Shown one piece after another: positions 1 through 8,566 of a stretch of DNA of 16,662 nt. Numbering within the stretch: position 1 is the stretch's first letter; the number at the start of each line of letters is the position of its first letter. The stretch is from Dimargaris cristalligena. Lineage: Eukaryota > Kickxellomycota > Dimargaritomycetes > Dimargaritales > Dimargaritaceae. The position numbers and the translations under genes were made by a program. The stretch covers positions 1-16,662 of the forward strand of contig JANBQC010000606.1 in NCBI GenBank assembly GCA_027576995.1, in the 5' to 3' direction. The notes below the pieces were generated by a model. The model was not told where the DNA came from and did not search any database. It saw nothing but the letters and a program-made list of their open reading frames with translations.

Positions 1-1020
1 CTTTGCTTAGTCATCCAATCTTCTGGGACCTTCTCTCCCTTTCTCTATTATCCATCTATCTTTTCATTTAGGCTTCCAATTTTGAATATAAATACTCCCA
101 CTTGCTGCCACCTCTTGGAACAGAAAGTCTATTATCACATTTCCCTTTTATTATCTATCTTTTCAAATAAATTTCAGTTTTCAAGGATTCGATTTCAGTT
201 CTTTACATCCTGTATAATACTAGATATGCTAATTACCTTTCCAAATCCCCTATTTTTTGTTCTCTGCCTCCTGATCCTTTAGCTAAGGATGTCAGGGCTG
301 CTATCCAGACTGCTAGGGTAGCCCACTATACCTCACTGATCCCCAAACAAATCCTCCTCAAGGCCTGCAGACCCCCTCTGGGGATTGATCCTATATTGTA
401 TCTTCCCTCCACCAGATTAGAGAAGAGAAGAATACTGAGGTGGAGGTTGAACTGGCTACCTGGTACTCCCTGCTACCCCATCCTGAGGGTATAAACCCCC
501 TTGACTATACCCTTTCCTCCCTGCCTAAGTCCTCCAAATACCCCCATGCCTACTGGCAATCCATACTGGCTATCCTACTCCATATTCAGAGGCTATGCTG
601 GCCTAACCTGGACTTCCCTGATGAAGACTCTGGCACCATCTAGACCTCCTCCCTGGCTTCTAGGCCACCTGCCCCTTCCCCTGCTATTTAAGCTAGTTGC
701 TTAGTTTAGCTGCTATTATTTTTCTACCTTGGTGGTAACCTTGTCCTATGGCCCCCCTCCTTACTGACAAAAACAACAACCCCTGTCCAGCTAAGTGGGT
801 TAGTTTTCATAAGGGCCTGGTTTCTTCCCATAGTCTGTTCTTTATTCTACCTCCTGTCTTTTCCCTCTCCATCTGTAACTTTTGAGGATTTTTGAGCCAT
901 CTATCCTTTAATATGTTCCCTGTGGATGGTAAATTATGACTAAAAGGTCACTTGCCTTAGATTCACTCTAAATAAAATTCTACTTCATCTGAGGTGAAAC
1001 CTAGCCTGGATGGATATTCC
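1..1020 (+). mobile_element. 3' part of a decayed LINE with its 3' untranslated tail
   Basis: The broken LINE reading frame is followed by about 380 bp of C/T-rich, non-coding sequence that fits a LINE 3' tail, with an AATAAA at about 971-976. The true 3' boundary is not visible: no poly-A tail or target-site duplication was identified, so the end is approximate. The whole interval contains one CpG (190-191). The left end is cut by the window. Confidence 0.5.
3..643 (+). pseudogene. Broken C-terminal end of a LINE (non-LTR) reverse transcriptase
   Basis: Reading from base 3, the + strand gives protein-like text across two in-frame stops (69-71 and 168-170). It reaches the segment RRILRWRLNWLPGTPC (about 422-472), which resembles the C-terminal region after the RT domain of fungal LINEs. 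The frame closes at 492-494, but the similarity continues in another frame from about 479 (HPEGINPLDY, then YPHAYWQSILAILLHIQRLC) and stops at 641-643. This implies a frameshift near 470-480. The upstream catalytic RT and endonuclease are outside the window or lost. The element would have copied itself by target-primed reverse transcription; this copy is inactive. Family assignment rests on remembered motif style, not on a search. The stops and frameshift are seen directly. Confidence 0.6.
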
Positions 1021-1052
1021 TTGATAATGGTTATTTTAGCTTAGTTGAAATA

Positions 1053-1082
1053 ATATGGGTAAAATTCAAACCAGCTGTATAA
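1053..1082 (+). repeat. Left inverted-repeat arm of the long element
   Basis: This arm begins ATATGGGTAAAATTC and ends CTGTATAA. It pairs with 1761-1790 (20/30) and is a direct copy of the arm at 7649-7678. Confidence 0.5.
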
Positions 1083-1760
1083 AATTTTACATAGCAGATG
1101 TTCTCATTCACTACACATACATGCACTATCAGCCTTCATTATCCAACTATCTATTCACCCGGTGATTCCATTTTGATACTGATGATTATTGATAACTTCG
1201 ACCCTTATGACTGATTTCTATTGATAAGACAAATTGCTTGAGAATATTTCAACTCCTTTTGGGAAGTCAACGCCTGATTTATTATTTGATTTCCGTAATA
1301 ACGGCCATGTGCTATGACGGGTTTGTGATGATATTCTGAATTGTATAATGAGATTTTGGATATTTAAATGATTACTTTACGAACTTGGTTCAGGGTGCCC
1401 TCTTCCTCCCAGGAAAGTGATATTATCTTGCTCATACTTTTCCATTTCTTTCACGACCTTAGGATTCCATTGCAATAATTATTATAAATAAATGTTTTAT
1501 TCATTAAACCGTTTATTTTCGACTAGTTTATTGATTGTTTGTTTAGCCCGATTGGTATTGTGCCACCCCCCTCTTCTATTCCTTCCAGGGCTAACGTTAC
1601 TTTCTTAGTCAGCCAGGAGACGCCAGCACGCCCTACGCCTGTGGCCGCAGTGCCCACGCACATCCCCAAGCCTGGCAATAGATGGCCGGATCCTGACGGC
1701 AATACGTATGGGAGAATGGTTTTTTACTAGTAATATTGGCCCCATCTAATGGATTTTCCG

Positions 1761-1790
1761 TTACACAGCCTGGATGAGCTTCTCCTATAT
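1761..1790 (-). repeat. Right inverted-repeat arm of the long element
   Basis: This arm ends GAGCTTCTCCTATAT on the + strand and is a direct copy of 7763-7792. It is the inverted partner of 1053-1082. Confidence 0.5.
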
Positions 1791-2520
1791 GGTAAACAGT
1801 ACAATACCATCCTATTTGGTTATATTATCAGGAAGAAATATCACAGTTACCGCAGCCAGAGTGTGGTTGGGTCTCACTACTGGGGCTGTGATGGTTTCCA
1901 AAATGGACTGGCCAGAGGTGTCTCCTTTTGTATCACATTGCCGTAGTTCCCCCTATTTCGGAATGACTGGTCTCGGAAAAACCACACTATCCAATATTCA
2001 CGAGAATGACGCAGTGTGGTATATCACCTGATACTGAGCCGAGGATCTCCAAACCACAAGTTGCATTAAGCTAGTCCTGTAATAGCCATTTATTGTACAA
2101 CACTGGCCTAAATCGAACGGTGGACTGAGTACCCCCACCCACTTGATATATAACTTCATATACTAGCTACCATGCACCCGTTTGACTTCTTTATTCGATC
2201 CATTACCTAGCCATTTATTTTGAGTGATTTGCGTACTAAGCCATGCGAAGAATCCAAATCATTCCTGGTCGCGGTTTTCTTGCGCATCGAACGCGTCACC
2301 AGTTAGTACCATTGGCCACACCGGGTTTTCAACCTCCAAAGCCAACGTAAGTTTCGGAGTCCTCCATTTATCAATCAACGTGAGGCCATTTAATACCCAG
2401 AGCGCCATCTAGAATACTCATGCAGATTTGGTGACAAATAATTCGATCTGCGGTGCTTTCAGATACATTCATTTGACTTTGGCATCATCAATCATCCGGG
2501 TTGCTTTGGTAGACGAGATA
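1791..2520. other. Intergenic DNA upstream of the questin-oxidase-like gene
   Basis: There are short open stretches (for example 1774-2031 and 2224-2412 on +) but no recognisable domain, no splice structure joining them, and no strong start context. CpG occurs at ordinary frequency, unlike 192-1159. The part next to 2520 should contain the upstream regulatory region of the + strand gene starting at 2689; no specific operator was identified. Confidence 0.4.
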
Positions 2521-2522
2521 CC

Positions 2523-2531
2523 TATATATAA
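2523..2531 (+). promoter_or_regulatory. TATA box of the questin-oxidase-like gene
   Basis: TATATATAA lies 157 bp upstream of the ATG at 2689. It is followed by a pyrimidine-rich stretch with CA and CT steps (about 2548-2610), typical of fungal core promoters and start sites. Confidence 0.5.
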
Positions 2532-2688
2532 TCAGCCCCTCTCGCAACCTGCTCCACTTTCCAGTTGTAGTACAACCTAGTCCCCGATTCCTCACACCTC
2601 CTCTTGTTTCTTATCATTCACCTACAATTGTTCGCCCCCACATACCCATTTATCCAGGCTTTCCAGTCAGGTCGCTTATCTATCAGCC

Positions 2689-4255
2689 ATGCAATTACAG
2701 TCCACCGGTTTCAGTGGCCTTCCAATCACTCTGGACCGGTTTCACCGCGACTCGGCCCGGCGTACTGACGAACAGACGATGTCAACCCTGAGGGACCTTT
2801 TGAAACGAAACCACGCGAATCATATTGTGTATAGGGGTTTCCTGGCCAACCATATGGTCCATGTGCTCTATACGCAATGGCAATTGGGCGGTAAGTTACC
2901 CTCGTCTCTAGGTCACCATTCCCATTTACCGAATCTAATTGCTCAAACATAGGGCACTCCCTAGAGGACTCTAGTTTACTGATGTCCAAACTAATTGCTA
3001 TGTGTATACCCCTCCCACCTGTTTTTTTTTTTGGTCGGGTCAATCTATGCTGTTTGATTTGGTTATAGCTGATGCCAACATTCTCCAGCATAGTTTCGAT
3101 GTGAATAGCGCGGAGCTTAACCCTCTTCCAGCGCCCAAAATAGTCATCACTCAAAGCACTTGGCAGAATCACTTAGGTGACAACGAGTAAGTTCATTATA
3201 TGTGTGAATGGATGGTTCCTGTAAAGTGGAGGCTGCCTCTCATATCCACTTGTCGCTTGCTAGATTCTAATTACCTCGATTACTAACGGTAGGGGTGACT
3301 GTGGTATCTAATTTGGTATGTATTGCCTTCTCGCCTGGTTTGGTCTACTAGTCTCTATTCAGAGTATCTGGCCTTCTTTGAACAGGAGCTTGTCACCGAT
3401 TCCTTCGATACTGTTTTTCACCGCTTTTTTCCGACGTTGATCCCCGGGCTGATGGGCGCCCTAACCCACCCCTGGATCCATATCGCCTTTGCGGTGGAGT
3501 TCAACGATTCACTAGTTTTGGCTGAAGGACTTGCCTATGCATGCACCTACTATGCTCCTATTGACTTATCCCCCACGGAGGATGCTTCGACTACCCCGGC
3601 GGGCCAGTTCTCCGACCCGCTGGATATTCTTCGCGCCGTTCAGGATGACCCCAGTGTTAAAGTGGATGACAATGCTAGCCCATTCTCAAAGCGTCTGAAC
3701 CAGTACCTTCAGCCCGACGTACTCCATCGGGTCAATAAATTGGTGAATGGATGGCCATTGGTCCCCCAGGAGGAGGATCCCCAGGCCACCCTAAGTCGCC
3801 TTACGATTGCCATAGTCGTCCTCTACGCCAGCCGTGCCAATGATTACGGCCCGGATTTCTTCCAGGCCCATGCCGTCACCTCCCTATTGGCAACCCATAT
3901 CCTGCTCCCCTACCTGTCTCCCGCCGATCAGGTCCTTCTGTTACGCCTACAGCTCCATGTGGCGGTCATGACCTACGTCACGGAGGGAAAAGGTAGCTTA
4001 AGCGTGGAGAAGGTTAAGGAATACGCGAAAAGTACTCCCCGCTATGCCGCACTATGCCATACTGAGCTAGATGCCCAAATTAACGAAACTGTCCTCAAGA
4101 GCGATGATGAACATTTGGGCAAAGTCGTGCGGGCCCTGGATTACTTTCGCCGAGTACACGGCGAACAGGATCAGCTGTTTTTGGGCGCCCGGTGCAAAAC
4201 GGTGGATTCTATTGGATCAGTGGATGACTGGCAGTATCGCAAAGGCTCCTCCTAA
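2689..4255 (+). CDS. Questin-oxidase-like protein (Baeyer-Villiger type), three exons, 407 aa
   Basis: Exons 2689-2890, 3069-3186 and 3352-4255 join in phase 1 and phase 2 to give 407 residues, close to the family's usual 400-450. Family-like segments in order are NHANHIVYRGFLANHMVHVL (41-60), QLGADANILQHSFD across junction 1 (65-78), LGDNDLYSEYLAFFEQEL across junction 2, HPWIHIAFAVEF (146-157) and DILRAVQDDP. Conserved histidines H42, H45, H55, H58, H146 and H150 are visible. Known members oxidise questin-like anthraquinones and related polyketides by ring cleavage or Baeyer-Villiger chemistry, often with NADPH; the substrate here is unknown. No signal peptide or membrane helix is seen, so it is probably cytosolic. 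No polyketide synthase is nearby. Its start is the first ATG of exon 1, following a TATA box. It converges on the receptor gene. Confidence 0.82.
2891..3068 (+). other. Intron 1 of the questin-oxidase-like gene (178 bp, phase 1)
   Basis: The donor is GTAAGT at 2891 and the acceptor is TTATAG ending at 3068, preceded by an 11-T run (3022-3032) and T-rich DNA. Joining restores QLGA, the residues expected at this point in the family. A competing acceptor ending at 2952 has the same phase but runs into an in-frame TAG at 3066-3068. Confidence 0.75.
3187..3351 (+). other. Intron 2 of the questin-oxidase-like gene (165 bp, phase 2)
   Basis: The donor is GTAAGTTC at 3187. A perfect TACTAAC branch-site-like heptamer lies near 3280, with another TCTAAT nearer the acceptor, which is CTACTAG ending at 3351. 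Splicing creates GAT (Asp107) and continues directly into LYSEYLAFFEQEL, as the family predicts. Confidence 0.75.
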
Positions 4256-4816
4256 AAACTCTAGAGACCCTGTTTGAAATCCCTTATTCTGTACGATGTC
4301 CTATGGCACTTACTGTTACCACTATTTTCCTTTGGTGCGGTTTTCATACTGTGGAATTGCCGATTTATACCGTATTACACCGACGTACATGAACTGGCAA
4401 TTGATATTGATATTGATACCGTACCCCATTATTTAGAAATATTAAGTGTTCCGCATTACAATTTACACTGACCAATGTATTGTACCGCGCCTCTCCCTCC
4501 GATCCATAGGGATCATCCACCCCCCTTGGGATGTACCCACCGGCCAGTGTATATTGGTAAGTGACAGGACAATCCGTTGACCGATGTGAAGATCTAATCC
4601 ATCGAAAATAATAAGGCAACTATTTTAGGGGTGGTAAATGGCTTGATGCATTTATTCTATAGTTTTTAAATAAAAAAAGTTCAGGGCATTAGAAATTTTA
4701 AAAAACATAGTGTACTGTTGTTAGTATTCAAAATGGTTTAGGAGTCCTTATAATTAATTTACAATGTGATAATGAATTGAACACAGTGATAATAATTTAC
4801 AACAGTAAAAAGTAGG
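4256..4816. other. Convergent intergenic region with 3' ends of two genes
   Basis: No gene is supported. It must hold the 3' untranslated regions of the + strand oxidase gene and the - strand receptor gene. The half next to the receptor (4621-4816) is very AT-rich. A short TTGATA repeat (about 4399-4418) is present. No structured RNA or strong terminator hairpin was seen. Confidence 0.5.
4651..4656 (-). terminator. Candidate polyadenylation signal of the receptor gene
   Basis: AATAAA on the - strand lies about 160 bp downstream of the receptor stop codon (TAA at 4817-4819), inside AT-rich DNA. The position is reasonable, but fungal poly-A signals are degenerate. Confidence 0.4.
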
Positions 4817-6166
4817 TTACAATAGGTAGATTGACTGCTCGTCTGAACAAACGGACTGGGCATCAAAGGTTGTTGTTGGAGATACACCATCAGATCTGCT
4901 AATCATCGGCCCCTTATCACCTATACAGACCACTGTAACTTGGCTGAGGCGATAGCGGTCCAATACTGGGCTAAAATAGCCGGTGACGTTTGGCCCTGTA
5001 TCCACCGTACGTAAGGGAGAGGGTCGAGAAGCACTGACGGGCAAAAGAGGCGGCGGGAGCAACGAGGCCGACGGAACTCCCCCATTGCCGGCTGCAGCTG
5101 ATAGTGGTGACTTTTTTTTGCCCAGCGGCGGGGATAGGTGCTGGAAACCCGCTCGACTTTTCTCGCTCTCATAGCTGAACGACCAGCCATCCGTGCGGTT
5201 TAAGAAAAACTCGGGCAAGCTGAACAGTCCCTGTTGGTAAGCCAGAAGCATTGCAGGGTGGATGAGCAAGGTACCGAGGTTGAAAACTCCTTGGAGAGCG
5301 AACAGAATGACTTGAATCTTGTTGAAGAATGATGAGTAAGTCAGGATACTCAAGTAGGCTAACAAGGTCATGAGGGTGTTGGGCATGTACACGATGAATA
5401 GAATAATAGGATAGGCTGCGATGAGGCGGGCGTTGTTGACTAGGGCACTGTTCTGCAAATGGGCGCGAGCCTTCGCCTCCTCCAAGTTCGTCGTAGTTGA
5501 TCCGGCCGCCTGGGTATTTAGGGAGTCCACAGCGGTGTTGTCGAGGGCCGCGGACTTGGAAGGAGAGGGTTTCGCCTTTTTGCGATTGCGGAACAGGACC
5601 ACGAATATGGCCACCATGACTGCCGTCACGTAAACAATGGCTAAATCGAGCCACACCATATTCCATAAAATAGAAAATGCAGCCGCCGCCGAACCGTTAC
5701 TGTCCACGGCAATTGAGGCGTTGGCCAGAAACCGCACTCTCGGTAGCACAAGGTACCATGCACTAATAAATGTGGCGAACCCGAGAGCGAGGTAGGGGTA
5801 CATGGAGCGGATACGGGCTTGTCGCGGTAAATTATGGAATACCACTAGGTGGAGGTCGAGTGCAATCATGACATTGAGGTAGACGAACCACATGGTGGTA
5901 AAGGAACTGCCCCATAAGAGAAAGCGGGCAAAGGAGGCTTGCGTTGGGGGATGGTAGCCGAGCGTGAGTTGGTTCGTAAGGTAGTCGATGACCCTAAGCG
6001 GCAAATCGGCCAGGCTAATCCAGAGAGCCAGCGAAAAAGAAGGTGAAGCCCGCGAAGCGGGTCGCTTGTGGCGTACCCATAGAATAATGCCGATGGACAC
6101 TAGACTACAGATAATGGATAAAGTGACCAAGAGGATACAAACTGTATCAAACGGGACGTTGCCCAT
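4817..6166 (-). CDS. Seven-transmembrane G-protein-coupled-receptor-like protein, 449 aa
   Basis: One uninterrupted reading frame starts at an ATG in good context (CACCATGG). Seven hydrophobic helices lie at about residues 8-31, 43-63, 79-110, 122-143, 164-192, 246-273 and 282-310. A basic, Ser-rich third intracellular loop (193-245, starting RNRKKAKPSPSKSA) and a long cytoplasmic tail (311-449) follow the receptor plan. There is SLADLP in helix 2, a DLH triplet at the end of helix 3 where many receptors have DRY, and HPAMLLAY in helix 7. The layout resembles the fungal Git3/cAMP-receptor-like group, which signals nutrient status through a G-alpha protein; the ligand is unknown. An extracellular N-terminus of about seven residues argues against a large ligand-binding ectodomain. 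The tail has Ser/Pro-rich stretches and a lysine run encoded by a T8 tract (5111-5118). Subfamily assignment is tentative; the topology is clear. Confidence 0.82.
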   Translation of the reverse strand: MGNVPFDTVCILLVTLSIICSLVSIGIILWVRHKRPASRASPSFSLALWISLADLPLRVIDYLTNQLTLGYHPPTQASFARFLLWGSSFTTMWFVYLNVMIALDLHLVVFHNLPRQARIRSMYPYLALGFATFISAWYLVLPRVRFLANASIAVDSNGSAAAAFSILWNMVWLDLAIVYVTAVMVAIFVVLFRNRKKAKPSPSKSAALDNTAVDSLNTQAAGSTTTNLEEAKARAHLQNSALVNNARLIAAYPIILFIVYMPNTLMTLLAYLSILTYSSFFNKIQVILFALQGVFNLGTLLIHPAMLLAYQQGLFSLPEFFLNRTDGWSFSYESEKSRAGFQHLSPPLGKKKSPLSAAAGNGGVPSASLLPPPLLPVSASRPSPLRTVDTGPNVTGYFSPVLDRYRLSQVTVVCIGDKGPMISRSDGVSPTTTFDAQSVCSDEQSIYLL

Positions 6167-6272
6167 GGTGCTGGTATGATATTATTTTTTGGGGGAGGAT
6201 ACAATATATTAGTAAAAGGTGTGACGGGGAGTATGTGTGAATGGATGAAACTAGGGCGGGCAAAGAGGGCAA

Positions 6273-6281
6273 CTTTTTATA
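6273..6281 (-). promoter_or_regulatory. TATA box of the receptor gene
   Basis: TATAAAAAG on the - strand lies about 107 bp upstream of the receptor ATG (6166), with pyrimidine-rich sequence between. Confidence 0.5.
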
Positions 6282-6529
6282 GTTTGAGCTACGGGACGCT
6301 AAACCGGAGCAGTACTCGAGCGAAAGGATGGGGATACCGAAATTGATATTGAATGGCACACAGATATTGGGGTTGTAATCGACTCCTGGCGAATGGATGG
6401 GCGAACGAATTACATCGTCAACCACAGGATCGCCAACCTCAACGGGAGCTCAGGGCAATCATCCCCCCTTCTTCCTAGATTTTCCTCACGGGATAGAGCC
6501 CTAAACTAATACGGAAATGCCCTTGTAAC

Positions 6530-6609
6530 GGGGGGAGGGGTCGAGTAGGACCGGGTATTCACCAATTTCGACGCTTCGTTCCGAGTGGGGGGAAAGGGGG
6601 CCCGGGGGG
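6530..6609 (+). promoter_or_regulatory. G-run cluster upstream of the receptor gene
   Basis: G runs of 6, 4, 6, 5 and 6 bases occur at 6530-6535, 6537-6540, 6587-6592, 6596-6600 and 6604-6609, plus GGG at 6553-6555. They lie 364-443 bp upstream of the receptor ATG, with the C-rich strand as the receptor's coding strand. This could be a quadruplex-forming or nucleosome-excluding promoter element; the function is inferred. Confidence 0.35.
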
Positions 6610-6780
6610 TCCAGGATAGAGACAAATTAGAAAAAGATTAAAATTATGATTTTATTGAAACACGATCTTTTTCCGCTTTCGGGTTAAATTCGTTACTTTT
6701 ATACTTTCGGTTCGGTTATGTCCTCGGTGGCAATATTCATGGCTCGCGCTCCGTTTGATGTTGGCCCAAGCATGTTCTGG

Positions 6781-6788
6781 TCACGTGA
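6781..6788. promoter_or_regulatory. Palindromic CACGTG (E-box/Cbf1-like) site
   Basis: TCACGTGA is a perfect 8-base palindrome and matches the core bound by fungal bHLH factors. It lies about 615 bp upstream of the receptor. One site of this length can arise by chance. Confidence 0.2.
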
Positions 6789-7648
6789 TGGGTGTACATC
6801 ATGCGGTTGCACCCTACTTCTACATGGCAAAGATTCAACGGTGTGCGGCTTGAATGCTTTCGTAAAAAGCTCAACGGCCTGTACCGGATCTCTTAGCCAC
6901 TTGGATTTCCCAAGCCCACGCACCCAACACCGTAAAATGGCTACCAAAAACCAGTGTGCACATTGGTCAATATTGGGCACCCCTATTTACAGAGGAGTAT
7001 TCTATGAAGACACCTCAATTGAATTACACCGTGGCACATGTCACCCCTTCGCTAACCTTTGGTAAGAATAGAGATGAGTAGAATGCGACGATGCTATAGC
7101 AATTTGTGATGTAATCCGAAGGGAAATGGCCCTTTAAAACAATGGTACTCTCTCGTCCAACATACTTTTCACTAAACTGTTGGATTGGGCCAGTCAGATG
7201 GAAAAATGCGAATATTAAAAAAGTGAAGGGAAGTATACATGGCTTAATAGTTTATTCGACTGTAAATATATAACTATTATAGAGTATGCCTCAAGAACGA
7301 AATAAGACAAAACAACAGAAAGAAAATTGAATGGCGGCGTTATGCGTGATTTTCGAACAATAACACCAGGGAATCTTGGCCAAGCAAATCAATACTATGG
7401 GTATTATTCTATCACCTGTCTCATCAATGTTTTCTTCCGAATACAAAATACGGCTAAATAACCATTCTCCGACTCGGAATCGGGATTCTGATGGGCGGTC
7501 GGCCGTTCCTTGAGGTATCAGGCTGGATTTACTCAAATCCCGTCTCAATTGGACTACTAACTCTACCCAACCACTACACCACCAGGCCCCGTGGGATTAT
7601 CCGATTGCAAACAGTGCAGTCACATGGTGATGGTTCTTAATCGGATGA

Positions 7649-7792
7649 ATATGGGTGAAATTCAGCCCAGCTATATAAGGGTTTACATTATATGTGTATG
7701 GGTGAATATATGGGAAATATATTTTTAACTAGTAATATTGGCCGAATCTAATGGATTTTTCGTTATATAGCTCAGATGAACTTCTCCTATAT
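7649..7792. mobile_element. 144-bp MITE-like element with 30-bp inverted repeats
   Basis: Arm 7649-7678 matches the reverse complement of 7763-7792 at 24 of 30 positions, including ten consecutive bases, AGCTATATAA. Its ends are shared with the 738-bp segment at 1053-1790 (34/42 and 61/71 identities). It is non-coding and small, fitting a miniature inverted-repeat element. A target-site duplication is not obvious because the flanks are TA-rich. Confidence 0.55.
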
Positions 7793-8454
7793 CTATATCT
7801 CGCATTTGGACAGGACCTATAACAAGTCCTTCGGTATACCACGCTGCGGCAGTGCCATAAACCCCAAAACTACTGTCCGTAGCTATATGGCGTATCGGGC
7901 TCTCACCTCCCTAAAGGCAAATTGGGCTTTGTAATGGTCCTTATTCGAAGTAAGGTAACTGAGGACTATAGAGTCCAAGTTCGTAGCTTACCCTTCGAGA
8001 TACTTTACTCCTTACCTTCAAGCGAGTGGCGTCCTGGGGTATTAAATTGCCGAAGGGGATGTCGGGCTGTTATAGATAAGAAAACACTTGGTCGAAAGCA
8101 CTACTCAAGACAATTTCACACATTTGTTTTGAAAGGGAATATACTCAGTGAGAGTTAAGATCCAGCATACGTGACGTCCCACATTCAACCATTGGAAGGG
8201 CCATGTCAGCCTTTCTCAATGCTATTTTATGGGACATGTTGAGGGCAAGGTAGGTGTATAAGAATGCCGGATTCCGCCGCGGAATACCTTCCCGACGTCA
8301 ATATAGCTGTTATTTCTACGATATCCATACTCTCCTGAGTCGCTGCTTACTATTATTTTTTTGTTTTTTACCTGAATTCCCCCTTGTTTATAGTAGCTGG
8401 ATTGTTCGTAGTTTATACCATGAACTGTTAAAACCGCACATAACTTTTGGCATC

Positions 8455-8460
8455 TATATA
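8455..8460 (+). promoter_or_regulatory. TATA-like box of the ABC transporter gene
   Basis: TATATA lies 107 bp upstream of the proposed ATG at 8567. The region is AT-rich, so the assignment is modest. Confidence 0.35.
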
Positions 8461-8566
8461 TTCCCACCTGAGCGCAATTTCTCTCCAACTCTGAATCTAT
8501 ATTTAGTTTTCCTGTATACTCCCAGTAGACCCGAATATTCGGGAGTCAATTTTATACGTGTAAGAC

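Larger units (their letters stand above)
1053..1790. mobile_element. Candidate 738-bp inverted-repeat element (long member of a two-copy family)
   Basis: The 30-bp arm at 1053-1082 matches the reverse complement of 1761-1790 at 20 of 30 positions. Both ends match the 144-bp element at 7649-7792: 1052-1093 versus 7648-7689 at 34/42, and 1720-1790 versus 7722-7792 at 61/71. The roughly 625 bp between the shared ends is absent from the short copy. That interior is AT-rich up to about 1540, then GC-richer (1545-1705). No transposase is recognisable and no clear target-site duplication was found. It may be a non-autonomous DNA transposon, or a short element split by a later insertion. Confidence 0.45.
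6167..8566. other. 2.4-kb divergent intergenic region between receptor and ABC transporter
   Basis: It should carry promoters for both flanking genes. Contents seen: receptor TATA box (6273-6281), G-rich tracts (6530-6609), a palindromic TCACGTGA (6781-6788), a 144-bp inverted-repeat element (7649-7792) and a TATA-like box (8455-8460). Open stretches at 6699-6980 (-), 6718-7065 (+), 7291-7548 (-) and 7922-8158 (+) have no recognisable domain or supporting splice structure and are not called as genes. A short unannotated exon cannot be excluded. Confidence 0.5.

Noticed and set aside
2726..3172. 148-codon open frame on the minus strand
   Set aside because: It lies across exon 1, intron 1 and exon 2 of the oxidase gene on the other strand and has no recognisable domain; it is a shadow.
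4399..4420. TTGATA microsatellite
   Set aside because: Only about three units; ordinary short repeat in an AT-rich 3' region.
5169..5666. 165-codon open frame on the minus strand
   Set aside because: It is a shifted frame inside the receptor gene; the text has no family resemblance.
6699..7065. Overlapping open frames on both strands in the divergent region
   Set aside because: They overlap each other on opposite strands with neither favoured, and there is no domain, no good start context and no splice partner.
7525..7595. Possible minus-strand tRNA with an A-box-like TGGTGTAGTGG
   Set aside because: The B-box is imperfect, the T loop has the wrong length and no anticodon arm or acceptor stem forms.
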